64,000 nucleotides of DNA from G963422705 sp963422705. Its GTDB lineage: Bacteria > Poribacteria > WGA-4E > WGA-3G. The notes under the pieces are model-generated. The model saw nothing but the letters and a program-made list of their open reading frames with translations, was not told the DNA's origin and did not search any database. Below, piece by piece: positions 8,624 through 17,603 of the stretch. Within the stretch, counting starts at the first letter, position 1; every line of letters starts with the position of its first letter. Both the position numbers and the translations under genes were made by a program. The stretch lies in assembly GCA_963422705.1 (NCBI GenBank), contig OY730443.1:1364001-1428000 (forward strand). The letters are read 5' to 3'.

Positions 8624-9087
8624 TGACTCAACTCTGGATGACACTCGCCCGCATCGCTGTCGGCGGGATGCTGTTCTTTTCTGGGCTCGCGAAGCTCGAT
8701 AGTTTATACATCTTCACCGAGGCAGTCAAAAGTTATCAGCTCCTGCCTGAAGGATGGGCGTTCCCTGTCAGTTACGTGCTAGTTTCCGCTGAACTCATCC
8801 TCGGTTTAACGTTATGGCTGGGGTATCAGCTGTCAGGGGCGAGTCTTTTAGCTTCGTGTCTGTTTCTCACCTTTGCAGGGGCTTTGGCGAGTGTGCTATG
8901 GCGCGAATTGACGTTTCTATCTTGTGGCTGTGAGAATGTCGTATTTGAATGGCTGTCAGGTTCGCACGCACCCACGTGGGCTGCCGTGTTCATTGACGGG
9001 ATGTTAGCTGCGGTAAGTGCCAGCATCGCCTTCTCCCGCCAACAAGGGTATCGCCTTCTCACGTTCCGAACTCATAAATCCGGATAA
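8623..9087 (+). CDS. MauE/DoxX-like integral membrane protein
   Basis: Start placed at the ATG at 8623, overlapping the rhodanese stop; the frame is open farther upstream but only inside the previous gene. The product is 154 residues with four hydrophobic helices (ARIAVGGMLFFSGLAKL, VSYVLVSAELILGLTLWL, GASLLASCLFLTFAGALASVLW and one near the C-terminus) and a CGC motif after helix three (LSCGCENVV). This matches the MauE/DoxX family: small four-helix quinone- or thiol-linked membrane proteins, some needed for maturation of cysteine-rich enzymes. No methylamine dehydrogenase genes are present, so the mau name is not applied. Its partner is inferred to be the rhodanese. Confidence 0.75.
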   Translation: MTQLWMTLARIAVGGMLFFSGLAKLDSLYIFTEAVKSYQLLPEGWAFPVSYVLVSAELILGLTLWLGYQLSGASLLASCLFLTFAGALASVLWRELTFLSCGCENVVFEWLSGSHAPTWAAVFIDGMLAAVSASIAFSRQQGYRLLTFRTHKSG

Positions 9088-9101
9088 GTAGGAAATTTGT
9101 A

Positions 9102-10103
9102 ATGAGTAAAAACTACAAAGTGGCAATAATTGGTTGCGGCGGCATTTCTCATATGCACGCCGAATGGTATTTGAATGAACAGAGAAGCACGTTGACGGCT
9201 ATTGCTGACATTGACAAAGAACGCGTAAAAGCTTACGCCGAAAAATACGGCATCGAAAAACAGTACACGGATTACATTGAAATGCTCGAAATAGAAGAGA
9301 TTGACATTGTGTCGGTTTGTACACGTCCACGTTTGCATGCCCCCATCGTGATTGAAACCGCAAAACGGGGTGTGAAAGGGATTCTCTCTGAAAAACCGAT
9401 GGCGGAAAATCTCGGACAGGCACAAGCAATGCTCCAAACCTGTTCAAAGTATTGTGTGAAGCTAGCAATTGGCCACCAAGTGAGGTTTAGCAGCCCTTAT
9501 GGTGTAGCAAAACAGATGATTGCCGACGGGGAAATTGGAGAACTCTTTCGGATTCACGGTATATGTAGTGGTGGAGATTTGAAGGACAATGCCACCCATA
9601 CCGTCGATTTGATGCGATTTATCTACGCGGACAGGCCCGTGGCTTGGGTAATTGGTGAGATTGAACGAATCGGCACGCCCACGAAATACGGCCTGCATTC
9701 TGAGGATTTCGCACTCGGTTACTTCAAATTTGAAGACAATGTACGCGCTATCATTGAATCAGGGAGTGATACAGCACCCGGTTACCACCACATCTACTGC
9801 TACGGTACGGAAGGGGAGATTGAACTAGCCGTCCCTGGTGGCCCAGGAATCCGGATGCGTAACGAGCAATCCGGTGGGGGATGGGTAACACCAGAATTAC
9901 CTGCGGAAACGAACCCGGTACAAGATTTAATCGCGGCGATTGAAGAAGAACGGGAACACCGGTCAAGCGGTTATCAGGGGTACGCGACATTAGAACTTCT
10001 GATGGCAATTTATGAGTCTTCCCGGAAACGCCGGCGGATTCATTTACCGCTTGAAGAGAAGGAATCACCATTGACATTAATGATTAATGATGGATGGATA
10101 TAG
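9102..10103 (+). CDS. Gfo/Idh/MocA family NAD(P)-dependent oxidoreductase
   Basis: A 333-residue protein with an N-terminal Rossmann fold (VAIIGCGGISHMHA), the SEKPMAENLGQA segment carrying the family's EKP motif with its catalytic-type lysine, and a C-terminal alpha/beta substrate domain (GDLKDNATHTVDLMRF with the conserved histidine). The family oxidises or reduces sugars, inositols and related polyols with NAD(P). The exact substrate cannot be read from sequence. It starts 14 bases after the MauE-like gene with its own TAGGAAA Shine-Dalgarno. It may share the transcript but has no clear functional link. Confidence 0.9.
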   Translation: MSKNYKVAIIGCGGISHMHAEWYLNEQRSTLTAIADIDKERVKAYAEKYGIEKQYTDYIEMLEIEEIDIVSVCTRPRLHAPIVIETAKRGVKGILSEKPMAENLGQAQAMLQTCSKYCVKLAIGHQVRFSSPYGVAKQMIADGEIGELFRIHGICSGGDLKDNATHTVDLMRFIYADRPVAWVIGEIERIGTPTKYGLHSEDFALGYFKFEDNVRAIIESGSDTAPGYHHIYCYGTEGEIELAVPGGPGIRMRNEQSGGGWVTPELPAETNPVQDLIAAIEEEREHRSSGYQGYATLELLMAIYESSRKRRRIHLPLEEKESPLTLMINDGWI

Positions 10104-10650
10104 GATTTCCGCTAACGTGAGGAGATTTAACGAATTAGAAGGAATAATCAAGACACGGCGTACATCGTGCCTGTTTCCCGTAAAACAGAGGAAAACTGAT
10201 GGTAGATGAGAAAAAAGATGCTATTCCTTTTGAGGTATTCGCGAGTTTCAAGCGGATAGAGTCAGGCAATCCGATTATTTCGCTGCCATCCCTCCTACTG
10301 GGCGGCAGTAACCCACGTTATCATAGTTGATAGGACGGTTCACTATATCTGGTGTAAACGCGAACCTGATGTCCGCTGGCTAATGATGCACGCGACAGCA
10401 CCTATCTCTGCCCTAACACATATCACTCAAGATTCGCGTACCCCAATTCTTGAACCTGCCACGGATGACTTTGACAACGCAGCCGTCGAGTACCCTTTTC
10501 CGTTCCGAAATCCGGCTGACAGCAAATTCTACATGGACTATCGGAGCAAGGGGAAAACGACACCGGAACAGACAGAACTATTAGCGCGAGGCAGCGCTAC
10601 CGCTACAAAGAAGAATGAGAAACGCCCAAATAAATGATAGGACGGTGTTA
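10104..10650. other. Intergenic region with small possible gene remnants
   Basis: 547 bases between convergent genes. A 43-codon frame at 10199-10330 has a good Shine-Dalgarno (AGAGGA) and reads IPFEVFASFKRIESGNP. This faintly resembles the start of PaaB-like small proteins of phenylacetyl-CoA oxygenase, but it ends early. A second frame (10383-10637) with YPFPFRNPADSKFYMDY resembles nothing I know. They are best treated as gene debris, or possibly an unknown small protein. No terminator was recognised. Confidence 0.35.
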
Positions 10651-11937
10651 TCATGCGGCTTTCTTGATGTTGTTGCGCGTGCTCTCAAGCTCAAAGCAAG
10701 CGTACTGGTTATCACGCATAATTCGGGTAGCGAACCCGATTGCCTGTTTTTCGGTGAGGTATCCGTCAGCGATTTCTGCTTCGAGCGCACGCTGAATTTC
10801 GTTTCTCGCTTGGATAGCATAAGCCATCGCACTCGTAGGCCAGCCTGTGTCACCCCCAAAAGCGAACAGTTTATTTGACGGGACAGCATGGAGACAGCGT
10901 CGTAGAAAATCGCGTGAACTGTACGCATCGATGCTCCAGGCCCAGCAAAAGTCAACCCAGATATTCCGATAATGCTTCGCAAGCGCGACGAGCTCATCGT
11001 TGTAAGGATAGGCGATGTGCATTAGCACAAACTTCGCATCTAAGTAGCGGGTGAACAGTGCGCACATATTCCCAGCGGCGATACGTCGAACCGGCATCCT
11101 ATCATTTCCAGCGTAGTAGCCGGTATGAATTTTGAAAGGCAGCTTGTGTTCTATCGCGAGCTCAACGCCGCGGGCCCAACACCAATCACCGAGGCAGAGG
11201 CGTGTCGCTTCATCAATCTCACCGGCGGGCCCCGTCAAGATAACGTCAAGTGCTTTTGATGCTTCGTCGTCGCTCCGTTCAATCCAATTGAGCGTCCGAT
11301 TGTAAGCGTGTTGCGATTTTACCGCAATAGCACACGGCGCATGCTTCGCAAAAATTGCCTCCATTCCACGCTTCAGAGAGGCGAGAGTAGTAACATCGCA
11401 TCCTGTCTCGGCATGGATAGCATCCGGCTCAACCTGCCCATTACAGAAAGTTGCCCACGAAATATCGTAAAGAAAAAAATCTAATCCTGTCGTATCCGGT
11501 GTGCATTGCCAACTAAAATCGTCAGTTTGAATATGGTCCAGTTTGGCAATGTCGTGAAGGATACGGTAGCGTTCGCCAGGGCGCCTCAGCTGCTTCACCT
11601 TATCCTGTACACCGGCAAGTTTCTGCCCCGTGAGTTCATCTAAGCCGTAGATATGTTTAGCGATAAGACGTACCGCTTCGCCATAGCTAGTGAATTGCGT
11701 CGCTTCCCAGGCATTCCGGATGCCGTCAAAACGTTCGGCAACATCTTTGGATGCATCCATGAGGTTGCGCATCGCTTCCGGGGATGCACCGGCGGTATGG
11801 ATGTCGGCCGGAACGTAGTTGCCAAAAAGGTCTTGTAGAATATCTGGCCCGTTTTCAACCCAATCGGTTTCGCGGCGCATGTGCTCATGCGTGTCGACGA
11901 GACGGATAGTTTGAATATGATGTGCTAGTTCAGTCAC
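10651..11937 (-). CDS. Amidohydrolase-superfamily protein (TIM-barrel metal hydrolase)
   Basis: A 428-residue protein. The N-terminus has the amidohydrolase metal motif VDTHEHMR (HxH). Later come KIHTGYY, MHIAYP and VDFCWAW, and a near-C-terminal FGGDTGWP with the Asp that normally completes the metal site. This fits the amidohydrolase-2/uronate isomerase-like branch of the superfamily: hydrolysis, decarboxylation or isomerisation of small organic acids or sugars, probably in the cytoplasm since no signal peptide is seen. The start is GTG at 11937 after AAAGGGAG; an in-frame ATT just upstream has more usual spacing to that Shine-Dalgarno. It stands alone between convergent and divergent neighbours. 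The substrate is unknown. Confidence 0.8.
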   Translation of the reverse strand: MTELAHHIQTIRLVDTHEHMRRETDWVENGPDILQDLFGNYVPADIHTAGASPEAMRNLMDASKDVAERFDGIRNAWEATQFTSYGEAVRLIAKHIYGLDELTGQKLAGVQDKVKQLRRPGERYRILHDIAKLDHIQTDDFSWQCTPDTTGLDFFLYDISWATFCNGQVEPDAIHAETGCDVTTLASLKRGMEAIFAKHAPCAIAVKSQHAYNRTLNWIERSDDEASKALDVILTGPAGEIDEATRLCLGDWCWARGVELAIEHKLPFKIHTGYYAGNDRMPVRRIAAGNMCALFTRYLDAKFVLMHIAYPYNDELVALAKHYRNIWVDFCWAWSIDAYSSRDFLRRCLHAVPSNKLFAFGGDTGWPTSAMAYAIQARNEIQRALEAEIADGYLTEKQAIGFATRIMRDNQYACFELESTRNNIKKAA

Positions 11938-12652
11938 AATGAAAATTCTCCCTTTAAATAAAGATTAAATCAGTAATTTCGGAAATCGCCAAAAATCTCT
12001 CATCTTTGCAAATAGGATTAACGTAAGAAATATACCAAAAACTTGACAAATCCGGATATTTACGATAAAATATGCCATATTTTCAGGTTTTACCAGCGAA
12101 ATCTCTTTTAGGACGCAGCTTGGAAACTTATCGGATTCCGGTGTCAAAACTCTTGAATTCATTCGAGGGATGTAGACACCCCGCTATTGAATGAGACGAA
12201 ACCTTTGGAAAACAGATTTGAATTTCTATCAGGATGTAGTATAATACGATTGAGTTAGCTATGTCAATCAAGTTGTATACCCGCCTGCGAACTACCTCTA
12301 TGCGTTCATTTGCCCTGTTAATAAGCAACAAGCTGTTCTACGTCACCATGGAGATGGAACACTGCAAATCTTCGATGAAAACGAAACCCAAAATGCTGTT
12401 GAACTCCATATCACCGAGAAATAATGCTGTCAACTTCTGTTTAGCAATACCGGTAGGGAGCATGTCAAAACCGATGTTTCATCGGATATAGATCTCTTTT
12501 AATCCACACTATTTCCACAACGCGATGTCATCTTCTGGCCCCCGGCTTGATATTGAATCACACAACGGAAGTGAAAACCGGCACCGGACGAATAGATATA
12601 CACCGCGTTATCAACTTTTTAGATGAAAACTGATAAAAATGAGGTGATAAAA
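11938..12652. other. Long intergenic region, 715 bases, with promoter and repeat copy
   Basis: It contains a near-consensus promoter at 12043-12071, a second looser one (TTGAAT at 12218, TATAAT at 12240) and a 60-70 base block from 12571. That block reappears at 13396 after the LRR gene (see repeat entry). No credible ORF was found between 12080 and 12570, so the promoter at 12043 has no visible target closer than 12653. A small RNA or a long leader is possible but unproven. Confidence 0.5.
12043..12071 (+). promoter_or_regulatory. Strong sigma-70-type promoter candidate
   Basis: TTGACA at 12043-12048, a spacer of 17 bases, TAAAAT at 12066-12071: eleven of twelve consensus bases at ideal spacing. 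The next gene on this strand starts about 580 bases downstream, leaving an unusually long leader or an unannotated transcript. Confidence 0.5.
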
Positions 12653-12920
12653 ATGAGGTGTATCCTGTCAAGAATTCAGATTCCTTTTGCTATCCTATTT
12701 TTCATTGTGTCCGTGCTCTTTTTCGCACCGGAGCAAACCGCAACCGCGCAAAACGTAAACATTCCCGACGCGAATCTACGCAATGCCCTTGAGAAGAAGT
12801 TAGGCAAAAAGGCAGGGGAGGCCATCACGCAGGCGGAGATGGCCAGCGTAACAGTGATTTATCAGTATTCTGACGGCGGAATTCGCAATCTAACAGGACT
12901 TGAGTTTGCAACCAATCTGA
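12571..12920 (+). repeat. First copy of a tandem duplication (partner 13396-13662)
   Basis: The block begins GTGAAAACCGGCACC, runs through ATAGATATACACCGCG and the leader of the LRR gene, and ends at CTTGAGTTTGCAACCAA. The same string, with deletions, restarts at 13396, so the repeat period is about 825 bases. In the second copy the block begins with the TGA stop of the LRR gene, so the repeated unit is 'stop, leader, next LRR gene'. This suggests a former tandem array of LRR genes. Confidence 0.75.
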
Positions 12921-13399
12921 CATACTTGTATCTTGGCTTCAACTATATATCAGATATATCGCCGCTAAAAGGGTTGGTAAAACTGACAGACTTGTATTTT
13001 TACGACAACTATATATCAGATATATCGCCGCTAAAAGAGTTAGTAAACCTGACATCGTTGTCTCTTTCCGAGAACCAGATATCGGATATATCGCCGCTAA
13101 AAGGGTTGGTGAAACTGACATGGTTGCAGCTTGACAACAACCAGATAATCGATTTCTCCCCAATTGCCGGATTGATAGATAATCTGGATAGCTACCGTAA
13201 CAGCAACCAAATCCCCACCTGGGATGTGAATCAGGATGGCAAAGTAGACATTCTGGATCTAACGGCTGTCGCCCAAAACTTCGGGACAGCGACTACTGCT
13301 CTCCCGCGTGCCGATGTCAATGGCGATGGCACCGTGGATATTCTCGACCTCGTCGCTATTGCTAGTCACTTCGGCGAAAGGACAACGAACGACAAGTGA
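12653..13399 (+). CDS. Secreted leucine-rich-repeat protein with dockerin-like C-terminus
   Basis: Start placed at the ATG at 12653 rather than 12623, because GAGGTG sits 7 bases before it and a signal peptide follows at once (IPFAILFFIVSVLFFAP, cleavage near TATAQ). The mature protein has about four internalin-type 22-residue LRRs (ISDISPLKGLVKLTDLYF, then near copies) and ends with a dockerin type I pair: DVNQDGKVDILDLTAVAQNF and DVNGDGTVDILDLVAIASHF. Each copy has the Ca-binding DxNxDGxVDxxDL loop. The LRR part should bind protein; the dockerin-like part usually docks on a cohesin or acts as a Ca-stabilised surface module. No cohesin is in the window. About 248 residues. This architecture is, to my knowledge, frequent in Poribacteria. 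Confidence 0.8.
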   Translation: MRCILSRIQIPFAILFFIVSVLFFAPEQTATAQNVNIPDANLRNALEKKLGKKAGEAITQAEMASVTVIYQYSDGGIRNLTGLEFATNLTYLYLGFNYISDISPLKGLVKLTDLYFYDNYISDISPLKELVNLTSLSLSENQISDISPLKGLVKLTWLQLDNNQIIDFSPIAGLIDNLDSYRNSNQIPTWDVNQDGKVDILDLTAVAQNFGTATTALPRADVNGDGTVDILDLVAIASHFGERTTNDK

Positions 13400-13662
13400 A
13401 AACCGGCACCTGCCGGATAGATATACACCGCGTTATCAACTTTTTAGCTGACAACTTATAAAAATATTGTGTCTGTGCTCTTTTTCGCACCGGAGCAAAC
13501 CGCAACCGCGCAAAACGTAAACATTCCGGACGCGAATCTACGCAATGCCCTTGTGTAGGAGTTTGGGTGGCCCATCACGCAGGCGGAGATAGCCAGCGTA
13601 AAAGAGCTTTCTGTGCGTTATGCCGGAATTTACGATTTAACAGGACTTGAGTTTGCAACCAA
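13396..13662 (+). pseudogene. Degenerate second copy of the LRR-dockerin gene 5' end
   Basis: It repeats the leader of the gene at 12653 (GTGAAAACCGGCACC, ATACACCGCGTTATCAAC). It then jumps over the start codon and half the signal peptide to TCTTTTTCGCACCGG, continues through NVNIPDANLRNALV, and hits an in-frame TAG where the intact copy reads EKKL. Homology ends at TTGAGTTTGCAACCAA, where the sequence switches directly into ATGGCAGACGG, the first codons of the esterase. No functional product is expected. Confidence 0.75.
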
Positions 13663-14538
13663 ATGGCAGACGGAGCTGGCTACAATCCAACACAACGTCG
13701 AAATATCGCTAAGCTCTCAAAGCCCCCTAAGGGAGTAACCGTCTATCGTGACATAATTTATGTGCGAAACGGACACGAACGCCAGAACCTTGATATTTAT
13801 GTACCAGATAGCGGGGAAAACTTACCGCTCATTATCTGGGTGCATGGGGGTGCTTTTCGCGGGGGCAACAAAGCCTATTATGTGCCGATGGAATATCTCG
13901 AATCGGGTTATGCGGGGGCAAGTTTGAACTATCGCTTGAGCCAGCATGCTGTCTTTCCAGCGCAAATCGAGGATGTCAAAGCCGCGGTACGTTGGTTGCG
14001 CGCGAATGCCAAAACCTATCGTCTCAATCCAAACCGCTTTGCCGCGTGGGGCTCATCCGCCGGTGGGCACCTAGTTGCCATGCTCGGCACGACAGGCGAC
14101 GTAAAGGAGTTTGACGTAGGCGAAAACAGGGAAGTATCGAGCCGGGTGCAGGCCGTGGTAGATTACTTTGGCCCTACAGACTTCCTCCAGATGGACACAC
14201 AACGGCTTCCTAGCGGCCTGGTGCATGACGCGCCAAACTCCCCCGAATCCCAATTGATAGGTGGCCCTATCCAGGAGAATAAAGAACGTGTAGTGAGAGC
14301 TAACCCAATCACTTACGTGTCTGAAAACAGTGCACCTTTTCTAATCATCCATGGCGAAAAAGATCTTCTTGTGCCTAATCAGCAGAGCGTTCTGCTCAAG
14401 AACGCATTAAAGGCGGCTGGCATCCCGGTTTCGTTTTACCTGGTGGTAGGGGAAGGACATGGCGGATTCACAGATTCGAAAGTAACGGAATTGACGCGAG
14501 CATTTCTTGAGGAACACTTGAAGGCGGACAGTGACTGA
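13663..14538 (+). CDS. Alpha/beta hydrolase, BD-FAE/hormone-sensitive-lipase-like esterase
   Basis: A 291-residue protein with the oxyanion segment WVHGGAFRGGNK, nucleophile elbow GSSAGGH (Ser), an acid in GEKDLLVP and histidine in GEGHGGF: a complete catalytic triad of the carboxylesterase/BD-FAE type. It likely cleaves acyl or acetyl esters, perhaps on polysaccharides. No signal peptide is seen. The ATG sits exactly at the junction with the degenerate LRR copy, and no good Shine-Dalgarno precedes it, so the original N-terminus (possibly a signal peptide) may have been cut off by the rearrangement. The core domain begins at about residue 25 (VTVYRDIIY), so the catalytic part is intact. Confidence 0.85.
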   Translation: MADGAGYNPTQRRNIAKLSKPPKGVTVYRDIIYVRNGHERQNLDIYVPDSGENLPLIIWVHGGAFRGGNKAYYVPMEYLESGYAGASLNYRLSQHAVFPAQIEDVKAAVRWLRANAKTYRLNPNRFAAWGSSAGGHLVAMLGTTGDVKEFDVGENREVSSRVQAVVDYFGPTDFLQMDTQRLPSGLVHDAPNSPESQLIGGPIQENKERVVRANPITYVSENSAPFLIIHGEKDLLVPNQQSVLLKNALKAAGIPVSFYLVVGEGHGGFTDSKVTELTRAFLEEHLKADSD

Positions 14539-14705
14539 AGGATGAACGGCGGATTTGAACAGGCTACCCGCCCGTTAGAAAAAAGCAACGATTACAGTAG
14601 ATTTTAGCATGATTGATACTGTGCCCAGTGCGATGCAAGAACATAACCCATCTGTCTAACCTCGGAGAGTTTATCTTTGAGTTGAGTTATACGAGTCTGG
14701 GCCTT

Positions 14706-16163
14706 TCACGCTCCAGTCAACACTCGCGTCAAAATCTGATTGACTAATTGCGGATTTGCTTTGCCTTTCGTTGCTCGCATCACCTGCCCTATGAGAAACC
14801 CGATTGCCTTTTTAGTACCATTGCGGTAATCCTGAGCGGGGCCTGGATGCTCCTCTACAACTTGTAAGACAATTGCTTCAATTGATGCGGTATCAGTAAT
14901 CTGTGCTAAGCCTTTTTCTTTGACAATCTCCTTTGGCATTTTTCCCGTCTCAAATGCGTCGTCAAGCACGGATTTTGCGAGTTTGCCGCTGATAGTCGCG
15001 TCGTTAATCAATTGAATGAGTTCACTTAGATGTGCCGGTGTAACTTTTGCATCCTGAATATCAATTTCTGTGGCGTTAAGGAGACGAGACATATCCCCCA
15101 TTATCCAATTCGCGGCGGCCGTCGGTTCCTCGCTGATTCGTGCGGTGTCATCAAAGAAATCTGCCAATTGCCGGGTAGTAGTCAAAAATTCGGCGTTTTC
15201 AGGGGATAGTCCGTATTCCGCCATAAAACGTTCTCGGCGGGCTGCGGGGAGTTCCGGGAGCGTCGTCTGAATTTCCTCAAGCCATTCTTCGTCTATTTGA
15301 ACATGAACCAGGTCCGGTTCGGGAAAATACCGGTAATCATCGGCTTCTTCCTTTCCACGCATGGCTGCGGTTTTCCCGGTGCTTGCATCGTACAACAAAG
15401 TCTCCTGGGCGACGGCGCCCCCTTCATCCAAAATTCGTGCCTGGCGTTTCACCTCATATTCCATAGCGTCAAAGAGTTCCTGAAAGGAGTTTTTATTTTT
15501 TATCTCCGTCCGCGTTCCCAATTTTTGACTGCCCTTTGGACGGAGAGAGAGGTTCGGTTCACAGCGCATGCTCCCTTCTTCCATATTGCAATCGCTTACC
15601 GCAATGTGTTCCAGAATTTCTTTGACAGCCCGGCAATAAGCGATTGCTTCCTCTGGTGAGTGTAGTTCCGGCTCGCTCACAATTTCTAATAGTGCTACAC
15701 CGGCGCGATTAAAATCCATGAAGCTCCGCGTTGCATCGCCTGTGACTTCGGCGTGCACCGATTTGCCGGTATCTTCCTCTAAATGAATCCGGCGAAGTGC
15801 GGCGGTGCGAGGTTCACCGTTAAGTTCAAAAGTCACCTGCCCATTTTGACACAACGGTAAATCATACTGCGAAATCTGATAGTTTTTTGGCAAATCCGGA
15901 TAGAAATAGTTTTTCCGGTCAAATTTGCTGTACGTAGTGATTTCGCATCCCATTGCCAAACCGGCGCGAACTGCAAATTCTACGGCGCGCTTGTTAATAA
16001 CCGGTAACGTCCCTGGCATTCCTAGACAGATGGGGCAAGTGCAATCATTTGCCGGTGCCCCAAAAATATATGCGCAATGGCAGAACAGCTTACTTGCTGT
16101 GCATAATTCCGCGTGGATTTCTAAACCGATGACGGTTTCGTATTTATCGATGATTTTTCTCAT
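14706..16163 (-). CDS. gatB: Aspartyl/glutamyl-tRNA(Asn/Gln) amidotransferase subunit B
   Basis: A 485-residue protein matching full-length GatB. The N-terminal cradle has VIGLEIHAELCTASKLFCHC, a cysteine cluster CTCPICLGMPG for zinc, and FDRKNYFYPDLPKNYQ. The C-terminal helical and YqeY-like tail has AQDYRNGTKKAIGFLIGQVM. With GatA and GatC it converts Glu-tRNA(Gln) and/or Asp-tRNA(Asn) to the amide form in the cytoplasm. gatA and gatC are not next to it, which is common in genomes with scattered gat genes. It is transcribed convergently with the esterase. The start ATG at 16163 lacks a strong Shine-Dalgarno. Confidence 0.95.
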   Translation of the reverse strand: MRKIIDKYETVIGLEIHAELCTASKLFCHCAYIFGAPANDCTCPICLGMPGTLPVINKRAVEFAVRAGLAMGCEITTYSKFDRKNYFYPDLPKNYQISQYDLPLCQNGQVTFELNGEPRTAALRRIHLEEDTGKSVHAEVTGDATRSFMDFNRAGVALLEIVSEPELHSPEEAIAYCRAVKEILEHIAVSDCNMEEGSMRCEPNLSLRPKGSQKLGTRTEIKNKNSFQELFDAMEYEVKRQARILDEGGAVAQETLLYDASTGKTAAMRGKEEADDYRYFPEPDLVHVQIDEEWLEEIQTTLPELPAARRERFMAEYGLSPENAEFLTTTRQLADFFDDTARISEEPTAAANWIMGDMSRLLNATEIDIQDAKVTPAHLSELIQLINDATISGKLAKSVLDDAFETGKMPKEIVKEKGLAQITDTASIEAIVLQVVEEHPGPAQDYRNGTKKAIGFLIGQVMRATKGKANPQLVNQILTRVLTGA

Positions 16164-16359
16164 ATCTCAGTCGGAGTTGCCTGTACTGGCGAACCGACTC
16201 CTCAGGGAATGGAGATATCTCTTATGGAAGGTAGGTTGGTGTCCAATTCTCACTTTTCTTATTAAGAATCCCACCTGACTCTGTCGCGTTAACGTTTTCC
16301 GATTGGTGATTCCTGCTGCTCACCCTATTGTCCGTTATTCGTTCTCCAAAGGTTGTAAC

Positions 16360-17136
16360 TTAGGCTTGTAAACTTTCTTCTAAATCATTAATAATTTCCA
16401 CATTCATTTCGACTTCGCTGCGCGATATCATGCCGATAGTCATCGCATGAACGCACCGCAGCCCCATCACAAATTCAATCGCCTCTCGTGTATCTGCCGA
16501 TTCTTTAGCGAGTTTTCCCTGCCCGAGTACCTTCATCCCATAAATACCCTTGCCTGCAAATGCCATCTGTTCCATCGTTCGGATAACATCCGCTGGCGAT
16601 GCGTCCATGTTAACGCCGGCATAGTTAATCCGTGCAAGCACAATGTCAACCCAGGCAGTCATCGCCGCAGTCTGAAACGCCCCGAAATCGTGGCAGGAGA
16701 CACCATGCGCACGAATCAACCCTTGCTCTTTACATCGAACTAGTGCCTCCATTGCATCCGGATAGCGAGTTGTCCAATCATGTTGCGTCAAGCAGTGGAG
16801 CAACACGATATCCACATAGTCAGAGCCGATTTCCTTCAAGAACCTCTTCACATCGGATTCGACTGCTTCACGGTTCCGCGATACGGTTTTCGTTGTAATC
16901 GTGACACTGCTCCGTTCCAGGTGTTTAAGAGCCTCCTTTACGTGCGGGTGACTCCCATACTGTTCAGCAGAATCCCAGAACGTAACACCTTTGTCGTATG
17001 AAAACAACAGTAAGTCGCGTAACCCCTCTAACCCTAAGCCGGTCTGATTTGAACGGCCATTCCAACCGTTTGACCCGGTGCCAATTGAAAGTCGTGAAAC
17101 GTTTAGTCCCGTTTCCCCTAGCGCTACAATTTCCAT
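16360..17136 (-). CDS. Aldo/keto reductase
   Basis: About 258 residues from the ATG at 17136, which has a strong AGGTGAGGGG Shine-Dalgarno; the longer frame to 17238 is unlikely. The (beta/alpha)8 AKR features are visible: VSRLSIGTGSNGW, GVTFWDSAEQYGSH (Asp and Tyr of the tetrad), ITTKTV (Lys) and VDIVLLHCLTQHDW (His). This gives a complete Asp-Tyr-Lys-His set. It should reduce aldehydes or ketones with NADPH, or oxidise a sugar. The protein is somewhat short at the C-terminus for the family. A promoter with a 17-base spacer lies about 120 bases upstream. Monocistronic. Confidence 0.88.
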   Translation of the reverse strand: MEIVALGETGLNVSRLSIGTGSNGWNGRSNQTGLGLEGLRDLLLFSYDKGVTFWDSAEQYGSHPHVKEALKHLERSSVTITTKTVSRNREAVESDVKRFLKEIGSDYVDIVLLHCLTQHDWTTRYPDAMEALVRCKEQGLIRAHGVSCHDFGAFQTAAMTAWVDIVLARINYAGVNMDASPADVIRTMEQMAFAGKGIYGMKVLGQGKLAKESADTREAIEFVMGLRCVHAMTIGMISRSEVEMNVEIINDLEESLQA

Positions 17137-17266
17137 GAAAATCCCCTCACCTTTCAATATCCATCCAGATAAAGAATTTAAAATCGGAACGTGGATGTGG
17201 ATTTTCCAACCCCAAACGATACCGAAATTGAACGTCAAAATTCATCGTACAATTAGATTACTGTTA

Positions 17267-17295
17267 AGTATAGCAGCACATCTCCTATTTATCAA
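17267..17295 (-). promoter_or_regulatory. Promoter candidate for the aldo/keto reductase
   Basis: On the minus strand TTGATA (17295-17290), a 17-base spacer, then TATACT (17272-17267) with TGC directly before it. Five of six bases match at each box. It faces the AKR start at 17136. Confidence 0.5.
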
Positions 17296-17603
17296 ACGAT
17301 TTCTATATAGGCATTTGCTCACCGTTTTTCTGTTGCTTTTTTCTGTCAGTGAACGTTACAATTAAGTGGAAAATGTGGTTCCGTTTTTCATGTCCTTAGT
17401 CATTTAAAGATTCTCTGAATGAGGCAGGACATATATTTCTAGAGGAAGCCCATGAGTTATCACGGTTTTTACGTACACTCTCGTTTGGAGATTCCTCGAA
17501 GGACTCATCTATGGGTATATCCTATCATAGATAATTTGGTTATCACGATTTAATTCACGCCAACGCGCCTAAAAAGTGCGATAAACTCAACAGGAACAAA
17601 GCT
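17296..17603. other. Intergenic region between divergent genes
   Basis: About 308 bases between the AKR promoter and the lytic transglycosylase start. It is AT-rich, with a partial palindrome CCTATCATAGATAATTTGG near 17520. No clear promoter for the rightward gene, gene or RNA was recognised. Confidence 0.4.

Noticed and set aside
10383..10637. Small gene between the convergent Gfo/Idh and amidohydrolase genes
   Set aside because: No Shine-Dalgarno and no recognisable features; treated as intergenic debris.
12218..12245. Second promoter (TTGAAT, TATAAT, 16-base spacer)
   Set aside because: The -35 is weak, the spacer short, and no gene start is near; kept only as a note.
12940..13140. Regular repeats that could suggest a CRISPR array
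   Set aside because: They are 66-base units that encode leucine-rich repeats in frame; there are no constant-length unique spacers.
14540..14590. Terminator between the esterase and gatB
   Set aside because: A rough stem (AACGGCGG with CCCGCCCGTT) has a bulge, a long loop and no U-run.
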